A stretch of 64,000 nucleotides of DNA from BPJU01 sp964425225 (lineage in GTDB: Bacteria > Planctomycetota > Planctomycetia > Pirellulales > Pirellulaceae): contig CAYRMD010000018.1 of the NCBI GenBank assembly GCA_964425225.1, positions 1 to 64,000 of the forward strand, in the 5' to 3' direction. Both the position numbers and the translations under genes were made by a program. Shown one piece after another: positions 29,801 to 37,543 of the stretch (positions are counted from its first letter, which is position 1; every line of letters starts with the position of its first letter). The notes under the pieces are model-generated. The model saw only the letters and a list, made by a program, of their open reading frames with translations, was not told where the DNA came from and did no database searches.

Positions 29801-31228
29801 GCCAGTTGGTTGCCGGAAATGGGCTTTTGGGTACCCGGTGGCAGTTCGTGGATTCTGCCCGTATCGGCTTTGGCGCTTGTAGATCTCGAATCGCTGCTGG
29901 AAAGCGCGTTGGCTGGACTGGCGCAGTCACCGATCGTTGCTCCACCCATGAGCAGCTCGACTACACCTGTATTCGCCTTTGAATCTCCTGGACTGATCTT
30001 CCCACCAGTAGCGTATCCGACTCCTGAAGCTTGGCCCTCCGGTCCTGTGGTGCCTGCGGTACCCGCACGTTATAGCTCGATGCGGCCCGGCGAATACTAC
30101 GAGCGTATGGAGCTCGAATCACAGGCGAATGTGCCGAACGGCATGTACGCCGCAGCTCCCGCATCACCGTGGCAGCCGACCCGTTTTCTGGAAGATCTCG
30201 GGTTGATCTTGAAATACCCTGGGGCAGCATGGACCGGCTTTCGCGAGGGAACGGAAACATCTACAAAAGTGCTGGTTAACGGAACGGCTACCACACTGCG
30301 CAGTACAGTGACGCTGGGATTTAACAGCAATCCTTGGGAAATCATTAAGGTCACGGAATCCGATAGATTCTATGGCTATGACACCGCTTTCGGCATCATG
30401 CGGGTCAGCCAGGAGTTGCTCCTGGGTGCTGCTCTCGGTAAAGCCTCGCAATTGCACGTCAATGGTTGGGGATCGGTTGCTGTACATGGCCTTCGTTATT
30501 GGGACGTGGCGCAAAACACCGCCAGTATGGCACGCGGAGCTTATGCAATAACCTCCGGGGAAGGACTCAATTGGCAAAACGGACTGGAACTACTTGGTGG
30601 GGCAGTCGGGATGAGTGGCCACATGGCGGCTGCCTTCCGCGCTTGGCACCAGGCCGAGGTAGCCAAAGCGATCCAGGCGGCCAATAGAGGATCGCCGTAT
30701 CGTATCGGCGTGTCGGTCATTCTCCAGGGACGCAATGACATCGTTGGGCATGTGATGATCCTCTTTGAAGACCGCACCCCGCGCATAATATTGGGACAAC
30801 CGGGAAAATATGAAGACTACGTGTATCGAGTTGTAAGGGGTATGTATTCGGTCGAATCCATCGATCATACGAATCCCGGGCACTTGTTGAAGTTCTTCTT
30901 CGGGGGGAAGATAGCAGGTTTTCGCGGGCAGATTGAAAATGATGAATGGATTATCAACCTCTATAAAGATACCGATGCGCTTCTGGAAACACGGTGGTTC
31001 CCTGTTTCACAAAAACAATTCTATGATGCACTAGAGTTCGTTTGGAAAACAGAAGAGTTGGCACAACAAGGACGCTTGCGCTACCACGTGTTCAGTCAGT
31101 GTGCCGTCTTTGCGCGGCGAACGCTCCAAGCAGCCGGTTTAAAGCCGTTCTACAAACTTGTCTATCCACCATGGGTATACCGTCTACTCGAACGTATGCC
31201 CCAACCGCGCCGAGCAAGTAACCGGTAA
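20846..31228 (+). CDS. Giant LEPR-sorted surface protein: Ig-like repeats, ~1,900-residue helical rod, toxin-like C-terminus
   Basis: About 3,460 residues from the ATG at 20846 (an in-frame ATG at 20765 would add 27). A basic start leads to LEPRHLMASD (about residues 33-42), the planctomycetal LEPR-x-L sorting motif. Bases 20985-23990 encode about eight Ig-like repeats of about 100-120 residues: an [L/V]xxDTGxxxDxxTSD start, a D-x-D-x-DG-x-D calcium-like loop, and a GxWxxxxFxY end. Repeat 2 is interrupted by a Gly/Ser-rich insert (21470-21830). Bases 24000-29760 encode a rod rich in Ala, Gln, Arg and Trp and poor in Lys, Gly and Pro. A Pro-rich linker follows. Next come a pretoxin-like hydrophobic region (about 30160-30690) and a final domain with His3302 (VGHVMIL) and Cys3419 (QCAVFARRTLQAAGL), the order seen in circularly permuted NlpC/P60-like hydrolases. 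The toxin reading is inference. Confidence 0.8.
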   Translation: MVRPGKGLFGVTPWQKRRRERRRQVERRLVSEGLEPRHLMASDIDIQFRDVGLLHDSGQHPDDGISANWAIRGTVQGHWANYRLFVEYDKDLDGQPDGVAATYQIPDESLQQTVFVFDPRHDYPELASYEGPITLAYRASLQADGQAVLHQEWHSFSFTASPVPPADENLRSLVLKHDTGPSATDQLTWIAIVTAQLQTRSDSGHNDPSGGGFGPDDPSDPGAGGGFDSSGGGLSGGQTGSSGGAGDPSGSGGFTGWGGSFGSGDPSGYSGGQGSGSGAFDSSGSSPPSPEGGLPSTGNSGSSPGSSGGSGTSSSSTGNSFLPSDAIPDFVAPDQAPLNRLAIEWDWNGDNLADARTWLAFGETAELDLSDLPYGEHTVRARVLQWDSRLGTARYSDWKSLTFYYVAAPAPEIVELGLVNDTGTPNDKVTSDTRLVGRLTEHVDDEPVLVYWDSNDDGVSDGYVLADDQGNFEIEPRGIAPGPVQVNLRTSRWDVKAQAELFGDWYSFSYTYQPDPPPSIASLDFRPNDRATGTASRLAGVLSGAQADVVIEFDDNHDGTPDAVAVTRSDGSFERVLIPSGSGTFTVHVRTRLPGGQRERTSDWREFSYRVDTSPLPELALVGLHLLRDTGLDSSDGVSSDGRLAGKVISSPRVTWKWVELDYDQDGSADLYSLAADDGQFLLYPDLTEFGALEWSVRAGAIDPQTAQLVRTAWHTIRWHYAPDPIVAPQITEVALAVNTGDPTDRVSSIPWLKGQVADTQGRATFLEVDLGSDNTVDQVAVVSADGSFLLRPTLVEPGPVAIRLRPTSWDDQSQQPISGQWEEVTLIYQLDVSSPAAFVETIVEADFDATLPQFAIGGIVAALPSAVRVALELDTDNDGEPDRVESVEPTGAFRFHVTTSAGESITVRIRTKQITDEGQIIYGQWEELRLTPAPSKDLVQPPVPIVLERVTELRLVNDTAASSSDLATSDPRVMGRLDAGQRASRLVEFDLDGDGRPEGVVTTGEDGTFTIDPAPMAEGLIRLAVRPVVDSGTTTIWSSLAFVYATDPDSESSQQLARLAADYQATREAAMDEYWRTLKEAVELRHRKLGEAANQRNAEHRQHNEALGTGSREVEQRFYEAVQEIDEQYAASLRAAAERFAEQIGSSRFDRESSLPELVWPEAPPDGRGPLRETSRWAPPFALSVPRLEPHAARLPSQATLAWQRALQTANQELQRNDIVRIADDAAALRQFDDAHLESIERSRQQWLQRVRTAQARFDQRRRETHPTIDLVLSELKFQQALQQAENVYQAALQAHQRALANRLAPLQEALKSAIDAAIREYERRMQELSDFYAQNPPSYPMEYSDFEKAWRKRAFSDRETAIADAYLAFDRAVADAYRIKERQDAEALYQRDMAITIAEEQLTGQKLAVAIWSQQNQQDAWNDYQTELVSAENAFLLAAADASLRHQLHTAEQLLRNRLRQIEQRKGIELRLVETLREAWPEEQLPDLAELALARQLDQIDTDFQHQLAKELARLDVDVAQAIYQWQQDVARAEHVWARTIQQATDQLNQQQFQSEAARRQNILNAVSQEARAWLAEQTSYRQQLVNLRRTRDLDVADENHRFALERAQIAYDYLLERRDVHLDYMGEMRDTPIDVPLAEAARRHAHRLARAENTHRHNRLAIDERWSDGTLAALLLYRLKLHHWAEQRTSLIVQADYVASDESLRHEALFAETTALDDIQYEVDRNHFQSVLDTRFVELDADREIMVAQLGAAREAQVAAALAQFGRQTTSALVNGVASWIRTAGVPEPWASYYTVVATGVSAWAGNWYTAQQQRIQAQGNADAVRVQAETQAFRLAHGQIRLAETQFVLDAASAARQYASGRAAALVQTGVSTTVATRDYLVDLASAERFYADAWIHAGVVHDESVRDAFFGFEHDAADALLALQLEQVDQAGYVALLETAAKRRRVAEASAYVQLVTSVTAAADSFTASIAAADVAHVRRLAQSAVQDVTTETSLRAQVTNAQLLAWQTREATIDQATAQWLRRQASFQTTWALATTTDANVYRQTATLADTDYRSTISLAEGQYQVTSLEQRATTGIAATELLTAQHAPRLPIELSRYQSEVAAADAHHARRELAARQRKLKDEYDADALWLAALSQADFLWADSLRAAYEEWVAAFTAASTQYAADARQVVANYLSLQVSSQGQADRDTIAAYAQAAEAAAQARADYLVTTAQAMGRLLRLLAHARADLYVAGESDDVEGKDPASLSPAQRAYVHALQAASQQWLGDSQAAGVQYASALGTAWVGLHTDLGHALQRHAQQVNLAEQQAAWGSSAAELRFSILVTTAARRFVDRITDAFTARDLAEATAREAWIHDRVRAELDYLQQLGQADRQRARRLALAQVQYFVGITDQEDHSSQVRRTWFQLLQDPYVVYQERLAGADAAYREATARLEGHYQQQIAALERQRILDRASIRDSHAQQLVDAMATFQLSALPEQNRLVETATQADSTRRTAYADALADHGVAVATADKQLWIALAAGFGSNSQAEQLHRIQVAAATRQASRAFADADHTWSVVVSAAETWHLEQLAYAAASLEKTVAQADSTARTQLARAEADWLIGVADAQSDRALDRTHAVNRWRLERARAEADWTSQILSGRRTVWNQFASESDPSSYQSYQLTSAALADQWWATARDSYVDRVARENHINLQFTLDVGQAYRTLNTRLAAGHVARESTLAGAQQQRRQAHADARTVYVQQLVNPALATDRSKADAIRDYRYALADAQHDLTVGGSMDDYQRKLADAARRQQQAIAAADAFFARQEAAAMAHLRTTNFAADLQERQTSAQAETDWVRTVQQAMADWNETVFRLETKRTQALQQIDFGTQTQWDQPWAEILTTAAPTNNPWLERQRVRAQATARHLDYLHRARTEHDAAWADLQLEWLSLETAADRRWIDRQADAATELDRTQAEQLNLLSRPQQTAELSLAAAGLPAQSTPWASWLPEMGFWVPGGSSWILPVSALALVDLESLLESALAGLAQSPIVAPPMSSSTTPVFAFESPGLIFPPVAYPTPEAWPSGPVVPAVPARYSSMRPGEYYERMELESQANVPNGMYAAAPASPWQPTRFLEDLGLILKYPGAAWTGFREGTETSTKVLVNGTATTLRSTVTLGFNSNPWEIIKVTESDRFYGYDTAFGIMRVSQELLLGAALGKASQLHVNGWGSVAVHGLRYWDVAQNTASMARGAYAITSGEGLNWQNGLELLGGAVGMSGHMAAAFRAWHQAEVAKAIQAANRGSPYRIGVSVILQGRNDIVGHVMILFEDRTPRIILGQPGKYEDYVYRVVRGMYSVESIDHTNPGHLLKFFFGGKIAGFRGQIENDEWIINLYKDTDALLETRWFPVSQKQFYDALEFVWKTEELAQQGRLRYHVFSQCAVFARRTLQAAGLKPFYKLVYPPWVYRLLERMPQPRRASNR

Positions 31229-31295
31229 CGAGCATGGACACAGAAACAATAAAGCGCTATGCGTTTAGACCAGATAGAGGCTAGCCTGCTTTTCT

Positions 31296-31595
31296 GTGCT
31301 TGAGCGTTCAAGACGGCATGTGGTACGACTAACTTCTTCGGGCGTGTGCATCTTGATTGTGGGTGGAATATTGGCGGAAAAGGCAGCCCATCACCGAAGT
31401 TTGCCTATTCTCCGCGGCAGGAATGGAAAGGATGTGTCCGTCGTGATGGTAGGTGAAACGGCTCCTTCATTTGCTGGGCCTGGCGTAGGTCTGCCTTTTT
31501 CCGCTCCTGCAGATGTAACCCGATGCATGGGATTCTTGGCAAAGGCGTTCTATCGAGCGACGGTTCAACAGAGCCGCAATTCTAAGGAGCCGTAG
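31296..31595 (+). CDS. Possible small protein downstream of the giant gene
   Basis: A 99-residue frame from a GTG 67 bp after the giant gene. It has a possible membrane helix (about residues 14-26, SGVCILIVGGILA) and no recognisable domain. There is no ribosome-binding site. Its position after a toxin-like gene is where an immunity gene might be expected, but nothing in the sequence supports that role, and it may not be translated. Confidence 0.25.
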   Translation: MLERSRRHVVRLTSSGVCILIVGGILAEKAAHHRSLPILRGRNGKDVSVVMVGETAPSFAGPGVGLPFSAPADVTRCMGFLAKAFYRATVQQSRNSKEP

Positions 31596-31599
31596 AACA

Positions 31600-31690
31600 A
31601 TTCAACGCAAAGGCGCAGAGGCGCAACGACCACAAGAGGTACCTGTCCATTGCCTACTTGGGCATTTGCGCCTTAGTGCCGTTGGGTTAA
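31600..31690. repeat. Hairpin repeat family, copy 5
   Basis: The left arm, CAACGCAAAGGCGCAGAGGCGCAA without its first bases (about 31604-31625), is matched by the reverse complement of 31661-31688 (AACGGCACTAAGGCGCAAATG). The centre, TACCTGTCCATTGCCTACTTGGG, aligns with the centre of copy 1. This is the best-preserved copy in the window. Confidence 0.65.
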
Positions 31691-31826
31691 GGAATCTCAG
31701 CGTAAGTCAGCGTTGTTGCTCTGGAACCTTTTGAAAAGTCGGCAGGTATCCGCACACTGACTCCGAAATTCTTCGGCTAAGTTCAGCGTTCTTCTCGTAG
31801 CCGCTGGTGTGTACGCCGGAGTTTCG

Positions 31827-31860
31827 CACCACAGAGACACAGCGGACACGAAGGAACGAA
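31827..31860. repeat. Hairpin repeat family, half copy 6
   Basis: CACCACAGAGACACAGCGGACACGAAGG resembles the CCACAGAGACACAGAG-type arm known from many bacterial intergenic repeats and is close to half copy 3. No partner arm was found. Confidence 0.4.
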
Positions 31861-32214
31861 AAATGCCCCATCGAACGTATCGGCGGCACGATACGCCATC
31901 GAGCGAACATTTCGCTGGGCAGTGGGTTGATCAGAGCTTCCTTAAGTCTCCTTGCGACTTTCAGTTTAATTACTCCACACATTAGGTTTCTGATTTGGAC
32001 TCGAGCAAGATAGATAGAGCTTCGCGACGTAATTGCTTTCTGAAGAATTCTCGCCGCAATTCGAAGCTGTCCATCTCAGGGCCCAGGCTACGCTTCATCG
32101 ACTCCCTCTTGCACAAGCGATTCGAGCTACGTCACAATACGAAACCGCGGAATGGCGAACGAAACTGGCTCCCAGCGCCGAATTGGCTCGTCAATCGGCC
32201 CCCGAGAGTTATCG

Positions 32215-33216
32215 ATGTCGGAATACCGCTTTGACTTCCTTTACGATCATTGGGTCATTATTGCACCGCAACGCGACGAGAGGCCCGACGAGTTTCCGGA
32301 GTGTGACTGGCGTCGCTCTTTGGGTCGTTGTCCCTTTTGTGCGGGCCATGAACAGGACACGCCACCGGAATTAGCACGCTATCAATTGCCAGATCGACCG
32401 GGGTGGCAAGTACGTGTAGTGCCGAACAAATACCCAGCGGTTGTGCCTGCCGGTAGCCCACTTGGGGCGGCGAGACCCGAACAGTCTTTACCGGGATATG
32501 GGTGGCACGAAGTGATTATCGAGTCGCCGCAGCATTTGACGAGTCTCTCCCAACTGGATGGTGCTTCGCTGGAATTGGTCCTTCAGGCGTACCAGGAGCG
32601 ACTGGCTAAGCTGCGGGACCGTAAGGACTTGGCCTACGCAGTGATTTTCAAGAACGTGGGTCCGGCGGCGGGTGCTTCGATCGAGCATACGCATAGTCAA
32701 CTGTTGGCCACCACCTTACTGCCTCCACCCCTGGAAACGCGCCACATTCGCTGGCACGAGATCTACGCCGAAACGGGGCATACGGCTGTAGCCCGTTGGT
32801 TGTACGAAGAGGAACGGCAGGCGGTTCGATGCGTGGCTTCCACCGAGGATTTCGTAGCCGCGTGTCCGTTTGCTAGTCGCGTACCGTTTGAGGTACGATT
32901 GGCCCCTCGGCATCCGTCGCCGTACTTCGAGCGAATTAGCGATGGCCAGCGACGGCAACTGGCGCAGCTCTTCAGAGATATTTGCCGACGGTTGGAACGA
33001 GCTGTTCCGGGTGTGGCCTACAATGTCATCGTGCATACGGCGCCGCTCCGTAATTTCCCGCATGATTACTTCCACTGGTATATTGAATTTTTGCCTCGAT
33101 TGACACGAGCTGCAGGCTTTGAATGGGGAACCGGTTGTTTTATCAATCCGCTGGAGCCGGAGCGCGCAGCCTCGCTGTTAGTCCAGGCAGAGAATTCCGT
33201 TCCGGAAATCCGGTAA
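32215..33216 (+). CDS. galT: Galactose-1-phosphate uridylyltransferase (HIT superfamily)
   Basis: A 333-residue cytoplasmic enzyme that transfers UMP between UDP-glucose and galactose-1-phosphate in the Leloir pathway. It has the zinc-site CPFC (residues 39-42), the nucleophile motif HTHSQ with His158 and His160 (second His predicted to carry the UMP), and the later HWYIEFLPR motif. The ATG at 32215 begins SEYRFDFLYDHWVIIAP, which matches the family start. The in-frame ATG at 32152 would add a non-conserved 21 residues. Some family members in bacteria and plants prefer ADP-glucose, so the nucleotide sugar is not certain. The GH57 glucan enzyme follows on the same strand. Confidence 0.9.
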   Translation: MSEYRFDFLYDHWVIIAPQRDERPDEFPECDWRRSLGRCPFCAGHEQDTPPELARYQLPDRPGWQVRVVPNKYPAVVPAGSPLGAARPEQSLPGYGWHEVIIESPQHLTSLSQLDGASLELVLQAYQERLAKLRDRKDLAYAVIFKNVGPAAGASIEHTHSQLLATTLLPPPLETRHIRWHEIYAETGHTAVARWLYEEERQAVRCVASTEDFVAACPFASRVPFEVRLAPRHPSPYFERISDGQRRQLAQLFRDICRRLERAVPGVAYNVIVHTAPLRNFPHDYFHWYIEFLPRLTRAAGFEWGTGCFINPLEPERAASLLVQAENSVPEIR

Positions 33217-33387
33217 AAAAGTAATGACCGCGCAAAGAAGGGCGATAAGCGACAAGTTTTCCGCTGAGAAAAATTATGAGTCCTCGCTCCAGCTTGCCGA
33301 TCTATTGGTCACGTACGGGCAACTGAAGGTCGGCTGAGGTCATGGAGGAGGCGCCCGTGAGGATGCACAATATCGAGTTATACAGCT

Positions 33388-35580
33388 ATGAAATCCTCCA
33401 TTCGTTTCTGCTTGGTCCTGCATAACCACCAGCCCATTGGGAATTTCGATCACGTTATCCGGCAGGCATACGAAGACAGTTATCGACCCTTCTTAGACGT
33501 TTTTGAATCATATTCGGATCTAGTATTGTCCCTGCATATCAGCGGTCCGCTACTGGAGTGGCTCGTCGAAAATCAGCCGAGCTATGTGGAACGTCTGCGG
33601 CGGCTCGTAGCCGCTGGTCGAATCGAGGTATTGGGTGGACCGTTTTATGAGCCCATTTTGACCATGATTCCCTCGCGCGATCGTCAGGGGCAAATCGCTC
33701 GTTACCGCACGTATTTGGAACAGACACTCGGTGCCACTGTTCGAGGCATTTGGACTCCCGAACGTGTATGGGAACAATCATTGACCGCTGATTTGGTAGA
33801 CGCCGGTGTGCGCTACACGATCCTCGATGATTTCCATTTTAAGAATGCCGGTTTGACCGAAGAGCAACTCACCGGCTACTTTCTCACCGAAGACGACGGT
33901 CGAGTTTTAGCCGTTTTCCCGGGGAGTGAACGGTTGCGGTATCTAATACCGTTTGCACCGCCAGAAGAGACGATTGCTTTCTTGCGCCGATTTGCTGACC
34001 AACATCCTCAGACTGCGGTAGTATTTGGGGACGATGGGGAAAAGTTCGGCACGTGGCCGGAAACGAAAAAACACGTGTACCAGGACGGGTGGCTGCGCCG
34101 GTTCTTTGATCTTTTGGTAGCCGAGCGGGAATGGCTGCGCACCAGCACGTTGTCTGACGTCTATCGGCAACTACCGCCGGCCGGCAAGATTTATCTTCCC
34201 GATTCTAGCTATCGCGAGATGACCGAATGGGCTTTGCCCATCGAGCGGCAATTGGAGTACGAAGATGTGATTCACGAAGTGGAATCTGACCCGCGGTGGC
34301 CACGTCTACGCCCCTTTGTACGCGGCGGCTATTGGCGCAACTTTAAGGTCAAGTATCCGGAAGCCAACGAAATGTACAGCCGCATGATGTATGTTAGTCG
34401 TCGCCTGGAAGCGGCTCGGCAAGCGGGAATTGCACCCTATCTCTTCGACAAAGCTCAGCAGGCCCTCTATCGAGGGCAGTGCAACTGTAGCTACTGGCAC
34501 GGAGCCTTTGGCGGCATATACCTTCCGCACCTTCGCAATGCAGTGTATCGAGAATTAATTACTGCTGATAATGTGCTCGATAATGCCATGGGCCGGCCCG
34601 CTGCGTTTGTCGAAGCCGTTGCCGAAGATTTTGACTTCGATCTACGGACCGAAGTTCGCTTAGCCAACGACCAACTCATCGCATGGCTGGCACCAGCACG
34701 CGGTGGAATGCTCTACGAATTGGACGCACGGCCCATACGTCACAACCTGTTGGCTACGCTGATGCGCCATCCGGAAGCCTATCATCGCAAAGTGCTGGCA
34801 GGAGCGACCCGCGGTCAATCCTCGGTAGCGAGTATCCATGATCGGGTGGTGTTCAAGCAGGAGGGTCTCGAACAACGCGTCCAATATGATCGCCTGCCCC
34901 GCAAGAGTCTGATGGATCATTTCCTGAGTCCCGATACGAAGGTTGATTCCTTTCAACGCGGTTGCGGCGAACTGGGTGACTTTTTGGAAAACCCGTATGA
35001 AGCCCGCATCCGCCGCGATCCGGAACGCATTCAGGTGCAAATGTCCCGCCAGGGGTTAGTCGAAGGTCGTACGGTACGGCTTACTAAGGCGGTTACCTTA
35101 CACGCAGGTTCGAACACTCTTCGCGTGGGCTATTTACTTGAACAGCTTCCCGCTGCCCCGAATTGGCGCTTTGCGATCCAATGGAACTTTGCCGGTTTGC
35201 CCGCCAACCTGCCAGATCGTTACTTCCACGATGCGCGCGGGCGCCGCCTCGGTCACCTTGGTGAATGGCTCGATTTGCAAGACACGACCGCCTTAGGGTT
35301 GACCGATGAATGGTTGGGTATCGATTTACGATTGAGTGTCAATCGTCCCACCTCTTTCTGGACGTTCCCGATTGAGACAGTCAGTCAATCGGAAGCCGGA
35401 TTCGAGTTGGTACACCAGTCGGTCGTCGTTGCTCCTTACTGGCAGGTTCAGCCGGATGCGCAGGGCCGTTGGAGCGTCGTGATGGAATTATCCGTCGATT
35501 GCTCTTTAGCCGAGCATCGTGACGGAAATCACCGTAGCTGGCTAGATGCGGTAGCACCCGAACTGGTAGTTCAGGGCTAG
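33388..35580 (+). CDS. Glycoside hydrolase family 57 enzyme (4-alpha-glucanotransferase/alpha-amylase type)
   Basis: A 730-residue protein in the GH57 family of alpha-glucan-acting enzymes, which is common in thermophiles and archaea. Conserved regions are LHNHQP (residues 11-16) and GIWTPERVWE with Glu125 as predicted nucleophile. FGDDGEKFG follows, with Asp216 as predicted acid/base. The C-terminal half is the beta-sandwich part (DUF1925/DUF1926-like), as in Thermococcus litoralis 4-alpha-glucanotransferase. There is no signal peptide, so it probably works on glycogen or maltodextrin in the cytoplasm. It lies 171 bp after galT on the same strand, which suggests joint sugar metabolism. Amylase versus transferase activity cannot be told from sequence. 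Confidence 0.9.
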   Translation: MKSSIRFCLVLHNHQPIGNFDHVIRQAYEDSYRPFLDVFESYSDLVLSLHISGPLLEWLVENQPSYVERLRRLVAAGRIEVLGGPFYEPILTMIPSRDRQGQIARYRTYLEQTLGATVRGIWTPERVWEQSLTADLVDAGVRYTILDDFHFKNAGLTEEQLTGYFLTEDDGRVLAVFPGSERLRYLIPFAPPEETIAFLRRFADQHPQTAVVFGDDGEKFGTWPETKKHVYQDGWLRRFFDLLVAEREWLRTSTLSDVYRQLPPAGKIYLPDSSYREMTEWALPIERQLEYEDVIHEVESDPRWPRLRPFVRGGYWRNFKVKYPEANEMYSRMMYVSRRLEAARQAGIAPYLFDKAQQALYRGQCNCSYWHGAFGGIYLPHLRNAVYRELITADNVLDNAMGRPAAFVEAVAEDFDFDLRTEVRLANDQLIAWLAPARGGMLYELDARPIRHNLLATLMRHPEAYHRKVLAGATRGQSSVASIHDRVVFKQEGLEQRVQYDRLPRKSLMDHFLSPDTKVDSFQRGCGELGDFLENPYEARIRRDPERIQVQMSRQGLVEGRTVRLTKAVTLHAGSNTLRVGYLLEQLPAAPNWRFAIQWNFAGLPANLPDRYFHDARGRRLGHLGEWLDLQDTTALGLTDEWLGIDLRLSVNRPTSFWTFPIETVSQSEAGFELVHQSVVVAPYWQVQPDAQGRWSVVMELSVDCSLAEHRDGNHRSWLDAVAPELVVQG

Positions 35581-36105
35581 GAGATCCCTTCGGACGAAGA
35601 CAAGGGATGGCCCTACCAGTGGGGTCTCGTGCGGGGGGCTCGGTGCGCATAGGCAACATTCAGACTCCTTACACCGCGGTTGCAAACGGGGCGACGGCTG
35701 TTGTCTTGAATAGTGCAGTTGCTCGTAGCCCATGATGGGTAATGACGAATCCCTGAACCGGATCGCAAACCTAGCGTCACAACTGCCTCGAAAAGTGCCC
35801 GCAGCGAACCTCACGTAAGCAGGTAGCGACATAGCCTGTCGGGCCTTTCTTTGTTTCATGCGCATGTTTGCAAAGTACACGCTACCGGCCGAAAACACTA
35901 TCGTATTGGCTATAATCAGATAGCGGGCCTTTGTAGCGCGCGATTCCGCGATGTTGTACATGCCCAGTTTCGCTAACACGTCCATAACTCGGTGGTAGCG
36001 GGGGGCTACGTCACCTTGCCACCGCTGATTATTCGTCACAATGCACCCCGAGCCGCGATCTACGAGCCACACGCACAAGGTGCAGGGCATAAAGGACACA
36101 CGACG
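35581..36105. other. Intergenic region, nothing clear
   Basis: About 525 bp between the GH57 gene and the sialidase-like gene. The upstream extension of the sialidase-like frame (to 35992) lacks a plausible start and signal sequence and is treated as non-coding. No repeat or terminator was recognised. Confidence 0.35.
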
Positions 36106-37272
36106 ATGGCAACGTATGGTTCATATCGGCTGCTTCGGACTGCTTGGATGGCGCTAGTTGGTATGTTAAGTTGCGCGGGCTTTTTGTGGGGCCAGGCCGA
36201 CGCTGGTCATGACGCACCTCGGGTGGTTCTGGCACTTCGTCCAGGTCCGGACAACCCGCGTAACAGCGAAGGCGACTTTATAAAACTTGCTGACGGCCGT
36301 TGGATGTTCGCTTATTCGAAGTTTGTTGGCGGACGGGGCGATCATGATCGAGCCGTGATTGCAGCACGCTACTCGAGCGACGATGGAGTCACATGGACTG
36401 CGAGCGATCGGATTCTTGTGGCCGGGGAAGGTCAATGGAACGTAATGTCAGTTAGTTTGCTTCGCTTGGCTGACGGGAAAATTGCCTTGTTTTATTTACG
36501 AAAGAACTCCTTGGAAGATTGCCGTCCCGTGATGAGAGTGTCACAGGATGAGGGGGACACGTGGAGTGAGCCGCGAGATTGCATCGAAGACGAGCCAGGA
36601 TATTACGTAATGAATAACGATCGGGCACGGCTGCTGAGTTGTGGGCGGTTGATTCTGCCGGTGGCGTTACACAATCTTCCGGGCCAGCAGCCCGATTGGA
36701 ACGGAAAGGTAATGTGTTATCTTTCCGACGACAATGGGGTAACGTGGAGGCGAAGTAAAACGGTTTTGACAGCCGTCGAAAATGGCCAGCGACTCATAGC
36801 TCAAGAACCCGGTGTTGTCGAACTGTCAGACGGGCGGCTTCTGCTTTGGGTACGCTCGAATGCTGGATGCCAATTGGTGTCGTACTCGATGGACCGTGGC
36901 GATACGTGGTCTGCCTTTTCACGCTCCTCGATCATCTCGCCCGTTTCGCCGGCATCAATCGAGCGAATACCGGCAACGGGCGATCTATTGCTTGTATGGA
37001 ATGACCACTCGAACATTGCGCCGGAGCTGAAAGGCAAGCGTACTCCGCTATGCGCGGCCATCTCACGAGATGAAGGCCGGACTTGGAATCCTGTACGGAC
37101 ATTAGCGGACGATCCGGACGGGTGGTATTGTTATACCGCGATTGATTTTACGAAGGATCATGTATTGTTGGGCCATTGCGCAGGGATTCGAAAACAGGAC
37201 GGTGGTCTGGCGGTGACCCACGTGAGACGGTTCGGCCTATTGTGGCTTTACGGAGTCAGCCGTCAAGAATAA
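36106..37272 (+). CDS. Secreted sialidase-like (Asp-box/BNR) beta-propeller protein
   Basis: A 388-residue protein with a signal peptide (about residues 1-30, ending FLWGQ) and a six-bladed sialidase-type propeller. Five Asp-box motifs of the form SxDxGxTW are visible: SSDDGVTW, SQDEGDTW, SDDNGVTW, SMDRGDTW and SRDEGRTW. The early Arg/Asp-containing segment RNSEGDFIKLADGRW fits the first blade. Planctomycetes encode many exo-alpha-sialidase-like proteins, thought to act on sulfated or acidic glycans, but few have tested activity. The ATG at 36106 has AAAGGA upstream and gives a proper signal peptide. It lies before the Cmr operon but is separated from it by a promoter. Confidence 0.85.
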   Translation: MATYGSYRLLRTAWMALVGMLSCAGFLWGQADAGHDAPRVVLALRPGPDNPRNSEGDFIKLADGRWMFAYSKFVGGRGDHDRAVIAARYSSDDGVTWTASDRILVAGEGQWNVMSVSLLRLADGKIALFYLRKNSLEDCRPVMRVSQDEGDTWSEPRDCIEDEPGYYVMNNDRARLLSCGRLILPVALHNLPGQQPDWNGKVMCYLSDDNGVTWRRSKTVLTAVENGQRLIAQEPGVVELSDGRLLLWVRSNAGCQLVSYSMDRGDTWSAFSRSSIISPVSPASIERIPATGDLLLVWNDHSNIAPELKGKRTPLCAAISRDEGRTWNPVRTLADDPDGWYCYTAIDFTKDHVLLGHCAGIRKQDGGLAVTHVRRFGLLWLYGVSRQE

Positions 37273-37543
37273 GGGTAAAGCATCGCACCGATCGTCCCAC
37301 AGAGATGTCCGAGTTGCTCATCCTTTCCGTATCGGCTGAAAACTCCATAACTCTTATCATATCTAAGCATTTAGCTCGAGCTTTGTTACCCGCTTACTAC
37401 CATTCTTGTCGCTGATCGGATAGCCAACTCGATAAAGGTTCCACGGGCGTGATGTAAACCGACAGTGGAACCATTTGGTGTCTCTGCTCGCAGCATGCTT
37501 TCCAAACCGGGTCGCGACTTGTCCAATCTAGTTACCCGAAAAC

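Larger units (their letters stand above)
31596..32214. other. Non-coding region with repeats before galT
   Basis: About 620 bp holding hairpin repeat copy 5 and half copy 6. No other gene could be supported. Confidence 0.45.

Noticed and set aside
31707..31982. Degenerate GxxExxY-type gene next to the repeat copies
   Set aside because: Such genes often accompany AAGGCGC-type repeats, but the translated frame lacks the family motifs.
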